Shown piece after piece: positions 1 through 9,198 of a stretch of 64,000 nt of DNA. The stretch's first letter is position 1. Each line of letters opens with the position of its first letter. Source of the DNA: Methylobacillus methanolivorans (GTDB taxonomy: Bacteria > Pseudomonadota > Gammaproteobacteria > Burkholderiales > Methylophilaceae); assembly GCF_020531845.1 (NCBI RefSeq), contig NZ_JAJAVF010000004.1:228045-292044 (forward strand), written 5' to 3'. The position numbers and the translations under genes were made by a program. The notes beneath the pieces were generated by a model. The model searched no databases. It had not been told where the DNA came from and saw only the letters and a list, made by a program, of their open reading frames with translations.

Positions 1-2
1 GG

Positions 3-518
3 TGGGACGTGCCGCCGGAGAGCGTCTACGCCTTCACCTTCTACATTTGGCAGCAGGCCCAGCGCTGGCCGACCAATGGCGAGCAGGACTACCCGCGCAA
101 CCTGCATGCACTGTCTGCGTACTTCACGCCGAGCTGCCGTGCCTTCCTGCAGCAGGACTACGAATTCCGGCGCAGCAACGGCGAGCTACGCCAGCGCGTG
201 CGCGGCATCTACGAGATTCCCGGCCGCGGCTACGGCGACGAGCCGGCCATGCGCGTGCGCACCGTGTCGGCCAACAACTGGATCGTCACGCTGGACGTGA
301 GCGCCGACGAGTACCTGGGCGCCGAGCAGGTCAAGCGCGCGCTCGTGCGCTATGCACTCAAGGTTGTGCGCATGGACGTGGACCCCGAGCGCAACCCCTT
401 CGGCCTGGCGCTGGACTGCCATGCACGCGCGCCGGAGCGCATCGAGACCCCGCCGCCTGCGGCGCCGCCCGGCCGGGCCGCAAGCGCCGGCTCCAACTTG
501 CAGGGAGACACCCCATGA
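3..518 (+). CDS. ICE conjugation protein, TIGR03746 (PFL_4703) family, 5' partial
   Basis: The reading frame is open back to the window edge (codons for W-D precede the GTG at 9), so the true start and the N-terminal membrane anchor lie outside. The visible 171 residues resemble the soluble periplasmic domain of the TIGR03746 family of ICE mating-pore proteins, the counterpart of TraE/VirB8-like components. The assignment rests on sequence style and on its fixed position just before TIGR03749, 03752 and 03751 homologues. The C-terminus is Pro/Ala-rich. Its stop overlaps the start of the next gene (ATGA), showing translational coupling. Function within the type IV secretion channel is known only at family level. 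Confidence 0.75.
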   Translation, partial: WDVPPESVYAFTFYIWQQAQRWPTNGEQDYPRNLHALSAYFTPSCRAFLQQDYEFRRSNGELRQRVRGIYEIPGRGYGDEPAMRVRTVSANNWIVTLDVSADEYLGAEQVKRALVRYALKVVRMDVDPERNPFGLALDCHARAPERIETPPPAAPPGRAASAGSNLQGDTP

Positions 519-1435
519 AGTCCCTCGTGAAGCGTTCATCTGCGGCGGCCCTGGCTGGCCTGCTGCTGTGCCTGGCCTTCGTGCCTGCGGCCCATGCCGT
601 CGAAATCCTGCGCTGGGAGCGCCTGCCGCTGGCGGTGCCGCTGGTGGTCGGCCAGGAGCGCGTGGTGTTCATCGAGCGCAACGTGCGCATCGGTGTGCCG
701 CCCACGGTTGGCGAGCAGTTGCGCGTGCAGAGCGCTGGTGGCGCGATCTACCTGCGCGCGAGCGCGCCGATCCCGCCCACACGGCTGCAACTGCAGGACG
801 TGGAGTCGGGCGCGCTGATCCTGCTGGACATCGCGGCCGAGCCGGCGAAGGCGGGCCAGCCTGCACTCGAACCCGTGCGCATCGTCGAAGGCGACGTGCC
901 GGCGACGCGCTACGGCGAGCCGGCCAAGCCGGCGGACGACGATGCGGAGCGCACCGTACCCGCAGCGAAGCGCGCCACGCCGGTGGCGGTTGTGCTCACG
1001 CGCTATGCGGCGCAGAACCTCTACGCGCCGCTGCGCACCGTGGAGCCCGTTCCCGGCCTCGGCCGCGTCAATCTGCGCCGTGGGCTGGAGCTTTCCACCT
1101 TGCTGCCCACACTGCCGGTGCGTGCGCAGGCGCTGGCCGCTTGGCGGCTCGAAGACCAGTGGGTGACGGCGGTGAAGCTCACCAACGCCTCCGGGCGCTG
1201 GCTCGACCTCGATCCCCGCGCGCTGCAGGGCGACTTTCTCGCCGCGACCTTCCAGCACCCGAATCTGGCGCCGGCCGGCCGCGCCGCCGACACCACGGTG
1301 GTCTACCTCGTGACCCGTGGCCACGGCCTGGCCGAGTCGCTGCTGCCCAAGCTCTCACCGATCGACGCGACGGTGAACCTGCCGCCGGCCGCGGCGGCCG
1401 GCCAGGCCGAAGGAGGTGCCCGCCATGAAAAGTAA
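515..1435 (+). CDS. ICE conjugation protein, TIGR03749 (PFL_4704) family, TraK-like secretin component
   Basis: 306 residues starting at an ATG that overlaps the previous stop. Residues 1-28 form a clear Sec signal (basic start, then AALAGLLLCLAFVPAAHA), so the mature protein is periplasmic. The family is found in clc/PFGI-type ICEs and is thought to be the TraK-like outer-pore component, which is consistent with the beta-rich N-terminal sequence (LPLAVPLVVGQERVVFIERN). The long open frame upstream in the same phase (2 to 514) is a shadow of the preceding gene and was left out. It ends 11 nt inside the next gene. Confidence 0.82.
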   Translation: MKSLVKRSSAAALAGLLLCLAFVPAAHAVEILRWERLPLAVPLVVGQERVVFIERNVRIGVPPTVGEQLRVQSAGGAIYLRASAPIPPTRLQLQDVESGALILLDIAAEPAKAGQPALEPVRIVEGDVPATRYGEPAKPADDDAERTVPAAKRATPVAVVLTRYAAQNLYAPLRTVEPVPGLGRVNLRRGLELSTLLPTLPVRAQALAAWRLEDQWVTAVKLTNASGRWLDLDPRALQGDFLAATFQHPNLAPAGRAADTTVVYLVTRGHGLAESLLPKLSPIDATVNLPPAAAAGQAEGGARHEK

Positions 1436-2894
1436 CCCCCTCCTGAAGTGGCTGCTGATCCCGATGGCGCTGGTGCTGCTGTTCGTCGGCATCAAGATGT
1501 TCTCCGGGGATCGCGGCGCCAAGCCCGTTCCGGCCGGCAGCGCCAACTCGCTCACGCCCGAAGAGATGAAGGCGCTGGGCATCGAGGGCGACACGCCGCG
1601 CGATACCGTTGCCACACTGGTGGCCCAGGTCAAGCAGTTGCGCAACGAGCTGCAGACGGCGCTCAACGACAACAAGAACCAGAAGAGCGAGAACGAGCGT
1701 ATGCGCGCGCGGGAAAGCGCGATCGACCAGCGCATCCAGTCCGCGCTGGATGGTGAACGCGGCCGCCTGCAGCAGGACCGCGAGCAGTTGGCCGGCGACC
1801 GCCAGCAGACCCAGGGCCTGCTGCAAGACCTGCAGCGGCGCCTGGATGGGCTTTCCGGCAAGGGCGGCCAGGCCGATCTGCCGGTCGGGCTCGGCCTGGA
1901 GGACGGCGACGGCAAGGGCTTCAGCGGCAGCCAGGGCGGCGCCGCGCGCAGCACCAGCGGCACGCGCTGGGTGGAACCGGACGATGCGAAGCCTTCGGCG
2001 AAGAACGGCAGCAGCGGCGGCCTGAACTTTCCGACCAGCTTCGGGCCGGCGCAGAAGACGCTTTCCGACACGGCCGACAACGTGGCCAGCACCGTCGCGG
2101 ATGCAGGCAGCCGCGCCGTGGGCACGTCGTCCAAGCCGGTCTACACGGTGCCGTCGAACTCGACGCTGATGGGCTCCATCGCGATGACCGCGCTGATCGG
2201 CCGCGTGCCGATCGACGGCACGGTCAACGACCCGTACCCCTTCAAGGTGCTGATCGGCCCGGACAACCTCACCGCCAACGGCATCGACATTCCCGACGTG
2301 GCGGGCGCGGTGGTCAGCGGCACGGCCTCGGGCGACTGGACGCTTTCCTGCGTGCGCGGCCAGATTCGCTCGGTGACGTTCGTCTTCAACGACGGCACGG
2401 TGCGCACGATGCCGGAGGACGGCAACCGCAACCAGAGCGGCGGCGGCCAGGGCAATGGTGCAAACAGCACGACGCAAGGCGGCCTGGGCTGGATCAGCGA
2501 TCCCTACGGCATCCCCTGCGTCAGCGGCGAACGGCGCAGCAACGCGCAGCAGTACCTGGGTTCGCAAGCCCTCATCACCGCGGCCGGCGCCGGCGCCGCT
2601 TCACTGATCAAGTCGGACAACGGCAGCGTGGCCGTGGTCGCTAACAGCAACGGCTCGCTTGGCACGGTAGGCATCAGCGGCAACGAGGCGATGGGCCGCA
2701 TCCTGGCCGGGGGCGTCCGCGACATGGCCGATTGGGTCAACAAGCTTTACGGCCAAGCCTTCGCCGCCGTCTACGTGCGGCCCGGCGCCAAGGTCGCGGT
2801 GCATCTGGAGCAGCCGCTCAACATCGACTACGACGCCAAGGGGCGCCGGGTCAATCAACGCATCGGAGGCAAGCATGCGTCGGATTTGGATTGA
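1425..2894 (+). CDS. ICE conjugation protein, TIGR03752 (PFL_4705) family, TraB/VirB10-like
   Basis: 489 residues from the ATG at 1425, chosen over the in-frame GTG at 1416 because AGGAGG at 1411-1416 is ideally spaced for it. There is one N-terminal membrane helix (residues about 8-25, LLIPMALVLLFVGIKMF), then a coiled coil rich in Glu/Gln/Arg (about 60-140), a Gly/Ser-rich linker and a C-terminal beta-rich domain. This is the layout of TraB/VirB10 scaffolds that span inner and outer membranes in conjugative channels. It overlaps both neighbours, fitting a tightly coupled transfer operon. Confidence 0.82.
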   Translation: MKSNPLLKWLLIPMALVLLFVGIKMFSGDRGAKPVPAGSANSLTPEEMKALGIEGDTPRDTVATLVAQVKQLRNELQTALNDNKNQKSENERMRARESAIDQRIQSALDGERGRLQQDREQLAGDRQQTQGLLQDLQRRLDGLSGKGGQADLPVGLGLEDGDGKGFSGSQGGAARSTSGTRWVEPDDAKPSAKNGSSGGLNFPTSFGPAQKTLSDTADNVASTVADAGSRAVGTSSKPVYTVPSNSTLMGSIAMTALIGRVPIDGTVNDPYPFKVLIGPDNLTANGIDIPDVAGAVVSGTASGDWTLSCVRGQIRSVTFVFNDGTVRTMPEDGNRNQSGGGQGNGANSTTQGGLGWISDPYGIPCVSGERRSNAQQYLGSQALITAAGAGAASLIKSDNGSVAVVANSNGSLGTVGISGNEAMGRILAGGVRDMADWVNKLYGQAFAAVYVRPGAKVAVHLEQPLNIDYDAKGRRVNQRIGGKHASDLD

Positions 2895-3309
2895 ATCGGC
2901 CGCGATCCTGTGCGCGGTCCTGGTGCTGGGCGGCTGCGCCACCAGCAAGGACAAGTTGCTGCCGCACGGCGATCACACCATGCTCGACGTGTGGAATCAG
3001 GAGACGGGCGGCAGCGCCGGTGGTGGGCAGGCAGCGCGGCAACTGCTCGATGCACGCCAGGACTTGCGCCGGCCGCTGACCGAGGCCGACGTGCAGGCGG
3101 TGCCCGCCGCCGCTGCCGCCTACACGCGCACCGCGGCCAACGAGATTTACCGCCAGTTCCGACGCCTGCCGAACCCGGACCTAGTGATGTACGTGTTCCC
3201 GCACCTGGCCGGCACCGACCCGGTGCCCGTGCCCGGCTACACCACCGTGTTCCCGCTCTACCAGCGCGTGCAGTACGCGATGCCTGGCGAGCGCCTGGAG
3301 GACTACTGA
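2875..3309 (+). CDS. ICE conjugation lipoprotein, TIGR03751 family
   Basis: 144 residues with a lipoprotein signal peptide: a hydrophobic stretch AAILCAVLVLGGC puts the lipobox LGGC with Cys at residue 22. The mature part is short and the protein is likely outer-membrane anchored, in the role of a TraV/VirB7-like lipoprotein of the mating pore (role inferred from family and position). The start overlaps the preceding gene by 20 nt, and the stop shares a base with the start of the ATPase gene (TGATG). Confidence 0.82.
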   Translation: MRRIWIESAAILCAVLVLGGCATSKDKLLPHGDHTMLDVWNQETGGSAGGGQAARQLLDARQDLRRPLTEADVQAVPAAAAAYTRTAANEIYRQFRRLPNPDLVMYVFPHLAGTDPVPVPGYTTVFPLYQRVQYAMPGERLEDY

Positions 3310-6191
3310 TGGCTTGGTCGTTGCCCTGGGCACGCAAGGCCGTCACGCCCGCCGGCCCCGACCTGGATGCCGATGACGCCTGGTCGCAGCATGTCTCGAC
3401 GCTGGCCGCGCACGGCATTCCCGAGCCCGGCAGCGCGATGGGCAGCCAGCCGCGCCCGCCGACCACCGAAGCGGACCTGCAGGCGCTCTACGGCGTGGCA
3501 CCGTCCTTCGCCGACCTGTTGCCGTGGATGGAGTACCTGCCCGGCTCCAAGAGCATGTTGCTGGAAGACGGCCAGTCGGTTGCGGGCTTCTTCGAACTGG
3601 CCCCGGTCGGCACCGAAGGCCGTGAGATGGCCTGGCTGTGGCAGGCACGCGATGCACTGGAGAACGCGCTGCAGGACTCGTTCGACGAACTCGACGAGAA
3701 CCCGTGGGTCGTGCAGCTCTACGCCCAGGACGAATCGACCTGGGACACCTACCTGCGCGGGCTGGCCGACTATGTGCGGCCGCGCGCCCAGGGCAGCGCC
3801 TTCACGGACTTCTACCTGCGTTTCTTTGGGCACCACCTGCGCGCCATTGCCAAGCCCGGCGGGCTGTTCGAGGACACCACGGTGACGCGGCTGCCGTGGC
3901 GCGGCCAGGTCCGGCGCGTGCGAATGGTGGTCTACCGGCGCGCGAACGCTACGACCGCATCGCGGCGCGGCCAGTCCCCCGAGCAGGCGTTGACGACGAT
4001 CTGCGACCGGCTCGTGGGCGGCCTCGCCAACGCGGGCGTGAAATCCCGCCGCATGGAGGCGGCCGACATCCACGACTGGCTGCTGCGCTGGTTCAACCCG
4101 CACCCGACGCTGCTCGGCCCCAGCGCCGACGACCGCGAGCGCTTCTATGCGCTCACGCGCTACCCCGAGGCAGTCGAAGACGGCGAGATCGAGCTGGCCA
4201 GCGGAGACTTCGCGCAGCGCCTGTTCTTCGGCCAGCCGCGCTCGGACGTGGCGAACGGCACGTGGCTGCTCGACGGCATGCCGCACCGGATCATCGTGAT
4301 GGACCGGTTGCGCATGCCGCCTGCGACCGGCCACGTCACCGGCGAAACGCGCAAGGGCGGCGATGCCGTCAACGCGCTGTTCGACCAGATGCCCGAGGAC
4401 ACGGTGATGTGCCTGACCGTCGTCGCGACGCCGCAGGACGTGCTCGAAGAGCACCTGAACCACCTGAGCAAGAAGTCGGTCGGCGAGACGCTGGCTTCGG
4501 AGCAGACGCGCCGCGACGTGCAGGAAGCGCGCGGGCTGATCGGCAGCGCGCACAAGCTCTACCGCGGTGCGCTTGCCTTCTATCTGCGCGGACGCGACCT
4601 CGCGCAGCTCGACGCCCGCGGCCTGCAACTGGTCAACGTCATGCTCAACGCCGGCCTGCAGCCGGTGCGCGAGGAAGACGAGGTGGCGCCGCTCAACAGC
4701 TACCTGCGCTGGCTCCCGTGCGTGTTCGATCCGGCCACCGACAAGCGCCAGTGGTACACGCAACTGATGTTCGCGCAGCACGCGGCGAACCTCGCGCCGG
4801 TGTGGGGCCGCAGCCAGGGCACCGGCAATCCGGGCATCACGTTCTTCAACCGCGGCGGCGGGCCGATCACCTTCGACCCGCTGAACCGGCTCGACCGGCA
4901 GATGAACGCTCACCTGTTCCTGTTCGGTCCCACCGGCTCGGGCAAAAGCGCCACGCTCAACAACATCCTGAACCAGGTGACGGCGATCTACCGGCCGCGG
5001 CTGTTCATCGTCGAGGCGGGCAACAGCTTCGGCCTGTTCGGCGACTTCGCGGCGCGGCTAGGCATGAAGGTGCATCGCGTTAAGCTGGCCCCCGGTGCCG
5101 GGGTGAGCCTCGCGCCGTTCGCCGACGCCCACCGGCTGGTGGAAACGCCCAGCCAGGTGCAGACGCTGGATGCCGACGCCCTGGACGAGGACCGCGACGA
5201 AGCGGCACAGGCAGCGGATGCCGACGAGCAGCGTGACGTGCTGGGGGAACTGGAAATCACCGCGCGGCTGATGATCACCGGCGGCGAGGACAAGGAAGAG
5301 GCGCGCATGACGCGCGCCGACCGCAGCCTGATCCGCCAGTGCATCCTCGATGCGGCCCAGCGTTGCGTGGCCAACCAGCGCACCGTCCTGACGCGCGACG
5401 TGCGCGATGCGCTGCGCGAGCGCGCCCGCGATACGGCACTACCCGAGGTGCGGCGCGCGCGGCTGCTGGAAATGGCCGACGCGATGGATATGTTCTGCCA
5501 GGGCGTGGACGGCGAGATGTTCGACCGGCCCGGCACGCCCTGGCCCGAGGCCGACATCACCATCGTCGATCTGGCGACCTTCGCACGCGAGGGCTACAAC
5601 GCGCAGCTTTCCATCGCCTACATCAGCCTTATCAACACGGTCAACAACATCGCCGAGCGCGACCAGTTCCTCGGCCGGCCGATCATCAACGTGACGGACG
5701 AGGGGCACATCATCACCAAGAACCCGCTGCTTGCGCCCTACGTCGTCAAGATCACGAAGATGTGGCGCAAGCTCGGCGCCTGGTACTGGCTGGCGACGCA
5801 GAACATCGACGACCTGCCCAAGGCCGCCGAGCCCATGCTCAACATGATCGAGTGGTGGATCTGCCTCTCGATGCCGCCCGACGAGGTGGAGAAGATCGCG
5901 CGCTTTCGCGAGCTGAACGCGGCGCAGAAGGCGCTGATGCTGTCGGCCCGCAAGGAGGCCGGCAAGTTCAGCGAGGGCGTGATCCTTTCCAAGAGCATGG
6001 AAGTGCTATTCCGCGCGGTGCCGCCCAGCCTGTACCTGGCGCTGGCTCAGACCGAGCCGGAAGAGAAGGCCGAGCGTTTCCAGTTGATGCAGCAGTACGG
6101 CATCGGCGAACTGGACGCCGCTTTCAAGATCGCCGAGAAGATCGACCGCGCCCGCAGCATCGAGCCGCTGGTGCTCGATGCGCTGGCGTGA
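3309..6191 (+). CDS. ICE conjugative transfer ATPase, TIGR03744 (PFL_4706) family, VirB4/TraC-like
   Basis: 960 residues, the motor ATPase energising assembly of the conjugative type IV secretion channel at the cytoplasmic face. Walker A GPTGSGKS is at about residues 539-546, and a Walker B-type segment INVTDEGH lies near residue 795. An acidic insertion (DADALDEDRDEAAQAADADEQ) sits between them at about residues 620-645. The ATG at 3309 was chosen because it is coupled to the preceding stop; the longer frame beginning at 2910 merely runs through the lipoprotein gene. Length and order match the family in clc-like ICEs. Confidence 0.9.
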   Translation: MAWSLPWARKAVTPAGPDLDADDAWSQHVSTLAAHGIPEPGSAMGSQPRPPTTEADLQALYGVAPSFADLLPWMEYLPGSKSMLLEDGQSVAGFFELAPVGTEGREMAWLWQARDALENALQDSFDELDENPWVVQLYAQDESTWDTYLRGLADYVRPRAQGSAFTDFYLRFFGHHLRAIAKPGGLFEDTTVTRLPWRGQVRRVRMVVYRRANATTASRRGQSPEQALTTICDRLVGGLANAGVKSRRMEAADIHDWLLRWFNPHPTLLGPSADDRERFYALTRYPEAVEDGEIELASGDFAQRLFFGQPRSDVANGTWLLDGMPHRIIVMDRLRMPPATGHVTGETRKGGDAVNALFDQMPEDTVMCLTVVATPQDVLEEHLNHLSKKSVGETLASEQTRRDVQEARGLIGSAHKLYRGALAFYLRGRDLAQLDARGLQLVNVMLNAGLQPVREEDEVAPLNSYLRWLPCVFDPATDKRQWYTQLMFAQHAANLAPVWGRSQGTGNPGITFFNRGGGPITFDPLNRLDRQMNAHLFLFGPTGSGKSATLNNILNQVTAIYRPRLFIVEAGNSFGLFGDFAARLGMKVHRVKLAPGAGVSLAPFADAHRLVETPSQVQTLDADALDEDRDEAAQAADADEQRDVLGELEITARLMITGGEDKEEARMTRADRSLIRQCILDAAQRCVANQRTVLTRDVRDALRERARDTALPEVRRARLLEMADAMDMFCQGVDGEMFDRPGTPWPEADITIVDLATFAREGYNAQLSIAYISLINTVNNIAERDQFLGRPIINVTDEGHIITKNPLLAPYVVKITKMWRKLGAWYWLATQNIDDLPKAAEPMLNMIEWWICLSMPPDEVEKIARFRELNAAQKALMLSARKEAGKFSEGVILSKSMEVLFRAVPPSLYLALAQTEPEEKAERFQLMQQYGIGELDAAFKIAEKIDRARSIEPLVLDALA

Positions 6192-6204
6192 CGGGGAGTC
6201 CACG

Positions 6205-6951
6205 ATGCGCATCCCTCGCTTCGCGCCGTCCCGCACCGTCCTTGTCGTCGCGCTGCTGATGGCCGCGGCCCTGACAACGGCCGCATGGCTCGGCCTGCGG
6301 CCGCAGTCGCCGCCCGCCGAACCCGATTTTCCTTCGGCAGAAGCAACGCCTGCGCCGGCAACGGCACCAGCCGGCCCGCCCTGGCGCTATGGCCGCGCCG
6401 ATGCGCGCTTCACGGTGGTCGAGTACGCCGACCTCGAATGCCCGTTCTGCCGCGCCTACTTCGCAGTGCTCAAGCGCTGGATCGACGCGCACCCGGACGT
6501 GAGCTGGCAATGGCATCACCTGCCGTTGCCGTTGCACGAGCCGGCCGCGTCTGCCGGTGCGCGCCTGGTGGAGTGCGTCGGCGAGGCCGGCGGCCAGGCC
6601 GCGTTCTGGCAGGCCGCCGAGTGGGTCTACACGCACACCCGCGGCGACGGTCAGGGCCTGCCCGAGGGCCTGCGCTATCCCGACCTCACGCCGGCCGCGC
6701 AGCAGTGCCTCGACAGCGACCGCCCCGATGCGCTGATCCGCGCACAGTCGGCGAGCGCGGCGCAGGAGGGCATCAAGGTCACGCCCACGCTGCGCCTGCA
6801 GGATCGCCAGTCCGGCAAGACGCTGCTGCTGCACGGCCCGGTCGAAGGAGATGCCTTGCTGTCCGCGATCGACCTGCTGGCGGCCAGTGCAGCGGCCGAG
6901 CCCGCATCGAAGGAAATGCCTGCCGAGTCTCTCGGAGACATGCCCAGGTAG
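6205..6951 (+). CDS. DsbA-like thioredoxin-fold protein of the ICE
   Basis: 248 residues. A membrane/signal helix (about residues 8-28, TVLVVALLMAAALTTAAWLGL) is followed by a thioredoxin fold with the active-site motif CPFC (within ADLECPFCRAYF), typical of DsbA/DsbG-like periplasmic thiol oxidoreductases. A cis-Pro segment (KVTPTLRL) is visible near residue 190. It probably forms or isomerises disulfides in Cys-rich periplasmic transfer proteins encoded downstream (for example the TraU-like protein at 8239). ATG 6205 is preferred to the upstream GTG because it gives a proper signal sequence. Confidence 0.82.
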   Translation: MRIPRFAPSRTVLVVALLMAAALTTAAWLGLRPQSPPAEPDFPSAEATPAPATAPAGPPWRYGRADARFTVVEYADLECPFCRAYFAVLKRWIDAHPDVSWQWHHLPLPLHEPAASAGARLVECVGEAGGQAAFWQAAEWVYTHTRGDGQGLPEGLRYPDLTPAAQQCLDSDRPDALIRAQSASAAQEGIKVTPTLRLQDRQSGKTLLLHGPVEGDALLSAIDLLAASAAAEPASKEMPAESLGDMPR

Positions 6952-7080
6952 CCACGATCTTCAAGGCTACGACGCGGCTTGGCCGTGCTGATCGACCCCG
7001 TTCGCTGCGCATCCCTGGACGCGAACAGCCACTGTGCATGCGGTGGCGGATGCCCGCTCTTCTGCCGCTTGTTCTTCATC

Positions 7081-7109
7081 GTCCCCGGAGGGTTTGTCCC
7101 TCCCGGGAC
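7081..7109 (+). other. Strong hairpin upstream of radC
   Basis: GTCCC-C-GGAGGG and CCCTCC-C-GGGAC form an imperfect 12-bp stem (one C.C mismatch) around the loop TTTGT. It ends 35 nt before the radC start codon. No T-run follows, so it is not a standard terminator. It may mark an mRNA processing or attenuation site between the early and late transfer genes. Confidence 0.5.
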
Positions 7110-7144
7110 AGGCGTCCTCCGACTTCATCCCGTGGAGGTTCGCC

Positions 7145-7639
7145 ATGTCCTATGTCGTCGCCGACTCGCGTCCCGAGTCGCTCAGCCTGATCGCCGCCCA
7201 GCACGAAGACTGGATCATCCGCCAGGCCATCGCCTTGCTGGAACAACGCATCTTCAAGGCCGGCCCGATGCTGAACAGTCCCGCCGCCGTGCGCGACTAC
7301 CTGCATCTGAAGCTGGTCGCGGAGCCCAACGAGGTCTTCGCCGTCGTGTTCCTCAACTCTCAGCACCAAGTCCTCGCCTACGAGCCGATGTTCAAGGGCA
7401 CGGTCGATCAAACCTCGGTGTACCCGCGGGTGCTGGTGCAGCGCGCCCTGGCCCTCAACGCCTCGGCGGTCATCCTGGCCCACCAGCATCCATCTGGCAT
7501 GACCGTGCCTTCGGCCGCCGATCAGGCGCTGACCGACCGGCTCAAAGCCGCCCTGGCGATAGTCGATGTCCGGGTGGTGGATTACTTCATCGTCGGCAAG
7601 GGCACGCCGTACTCCTTCGCCGAATCCGGCCTGCTGTAG
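7145..7639 (+). CDS. radC: RadC/JAB-domain protein of the ICE
   Basis: 164 residues from the ATG at 7145, preceded by GTGGAGG. It has the JAMM-type metal motif AHQHPSG followed by a downstream Asp (AADQALTD), plus the C-terminal VVDYFIVG and SFAESGLL signature of RadC. Mobile elements commonly carry this short version, which lacks the N-terminal helix-hairpin-helix region of chromosomal RadC. The biochemical role is unsettled; deubiquitinase-like metalloprotease folding is established, a repair role is not. It lies inside the conjugation operon. Confidence 0.88.
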   Translation: MSYVVADSRPESLSLIAAQHEDWIIRQAIALLEQRIFKAGPMLNSPAAVRDYLHLKLVAEPNEVFAVVFLNSQHQVLAYEPMFKGTVDQTSVYPRVLVQRALALNASAVILAHQHPSGMTVPSAADQALTDRLKAALAIVDVRVVDYFIVGKGTPYSFAESGLL

Positions 7640-7795
7640 CGCCGCTGACCGCCTGGTCCCCGCGGGAGCCTCGGCTGCCGCTTTTCTTTCGCCTGTCTGC
7701 CCAAAGCGGAGCGCGCGCGGTGCGCATTCCTTGTCGCGGTTGGACTGCCTTCGGCGTTCGACTAGAGCCTTGCTCTCATTCCCAGGACGCCCGCC

Positions 7796-8242
7796 ATGAC
7801 GGCTCCCTTCTTGAAACCCATCCCGCGGCTGCGGTGTACGCGCATCGCCTGCGCGGGAGGGCTGCTGCTGTGCCTGCTCGGCCAGGACGCATCCGCAGCC
7901 GACGTGCTGGTCGTGACCGACAGCCGCCATCCCGTGCAGTCCGCATCCGGCGCGCGCGTGATCGAGCTGGATCTGCCCGAGCGCATCGAGGCCGAACTGG
8001 CCGCGGGCCTGCCTGCCGATCCGGGCCGCGCGGCCGCGCTCGTGCAGCAACGCCTGCGCGATGGCAGCCAGGCACTACAGCGCCGCATCGGCAGCGCCTA
8101 CCAGGGCGTCGCCGATGCCTGGGGCTTGGGGCTGGCCAAGGTGCCTGCCGTGGTGGTCGATCGCCGCTACGTGGTCTACGGCGAGCCCGATGTCGCGCGC
8201 GCCGTGGCACGCATCGAATCACATCGGAGGGCACAGCCATGA
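7796..8242 (+). CDS. ICE conjugation protein, TIGR03757 family (thioredoxin-fold-like)
   Basis: 148 residues with a signal peptide (ACAGGLLLCLLGQDASA). It resembles the TIGR03757 family, related to TrbC-type periplasmic proteins. The C-terminal segment KVPAVVVDRRYVVYGEPDVARAV looks like the thioredoxin-fold tail of such proteins. No active-site Cys pair is present. Its stop overlaps the next start in an ATGA. Assigned from position between radC and TIGR03756, plus sequence style. Confidence 0.75.
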   Translation: MTAPFLKPIPRLRCTRIACAGGLLLCLLGQDASAADVLVVTDSRHPVQSASGARVIELDLPERIEAELAAGLPADPGRAAALVQQRLRDGSQALQRRIGSAYQGVADAWGLGLAKVPAVVVDRRYVVYGEPDVARAVARIESHRRAQP

Positions 8243-9189
8243 ACCGCCTGCTGTCGGCGTCGTCGCGCCGGGCCCGCCTTGCCATCGCTTCGGTGCTGCT
8301 CGGCGGCGCCGCTTCGAGCTTCGCGCTGAACACGGCTACCATCGTGTCCTCGGCCCTGTCGCCCGACTGCCTGGAATATCGCGTCGTCGGCATCTGCTAC
8401 TGGCTGTTCTGCACCTGGACGGGCTGCACGGTGCGCACCTCGGTGAAGGTGCGCCACTACATTCCCGACGCGGTGGTGTCGAGCTACAGCAACACCGGCG
8501 AGAACCCGTGGATCGAGGTGCGCGCCATGAGCATGCCCAATCCCACGGCGCAGGCCGGCGGCGACGGGACGACGAACCACGACAACGAGAACAACCTGGC
8601 GAAGTTCAAGAACGCCGACGTGATCGGGCATCCCGGCGGTTCGGTGTTCAGCCAGTTCGCCAGCGCGTCCGGCTACGCCTGCCAGGGCGCAGGCACGGCC
8701 TTCATGCCGTACCTGCTGAGCACCCTCGACACGCTGGCCTGGCGCTACAACGTCCCGGAGATGGTGTACCCCGAGGCGGTGATCCCCGGCATGCGCGAGA
8801 TCGGCGGCCGCACGACGCTCAACCTGTGGGGCAACGTCTATCCGCGCGGCGGCTTCCTGCATCAGACCGACGACTACAAGAGCGGCGCCGTCGTCGCGCA
8901 GCGCGCGGGCGATGTCGTCACGCGGCGCATGCAGCCGCACGTCTACCAGCCGCTGCTCGCGAGTTCGAGCGACGGCTATTGGCCGGCCGGCGCCCTGGTG
9001 GAGAGCGATGCCTCCACCGGCAAGTGGCAGGAGCTGACGCCGACCCTCTCCAACTCCTGCGCCGTGTTCCCCCACTCCAACACGCGCGTGCAGGCCCAGC
9101 AAGGCGACTACGCCTGGGCGCTGTGGCGGCCCTATGCCTGCTGCCAGCGCCGCGGGCAGGTCTTCCTCGGCAGCGTCGATTTCCTCTGA
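8239..9189 (+). CDS. ICE conjugation protein, TIGR03756 (PFL_4710) family, TraU-like
   Basis: 316 residues with an N-terminal signal (LAIASVLLGGAASSFA) and many cysteines in the mature part (for example DCLEYRVVGICYWLFCTWTGC and YACCQRRG). TraU-family proteins are Cys-rich periplasmic factors needed for DNA transfer and mating-pair stability. The abundance of Cys explains why a DsbA-like enzyme is encoded upstream. Translationally coupled to the preceding gene. Confidence 0.85.
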   Translation: MNRLLSASSRRARLAIASVLLGGAASSFALNTATIVSSALSPDCLEYRVVGICYWLFCTWTGCTVRTSVKVRHYIPDAVVSSYSNTGENPWIEVRAMSMPNPTAQAGGDGTTNHDNENNLAKFKNADVIGHPGGSVFSQFASASGYACQGAGTAFMPYLLSTLDTLAWRYNVPEMVYPEAVIPGMREIGGRTTLNLWGNVYPRGGFLHQTDDYKSGAVVAQRAGDVVTRRMQPHVYQPLLASSSDGYWPAGALVESDASTGKWQELTPTLSNSCAVFPHSNTRVQAQQGDYAWALWRPYACCQRRGQVFLGSVDFL

Positions 9190-9198
9190 GGTATTCCG

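Noticed and set aside
2910..3308. N-terminal extension of the VirB4-like ATPase frame
   Set aside because: It only runs through the lipoprotein gene in another phase; the coupled ATG at 3309 gives family length.
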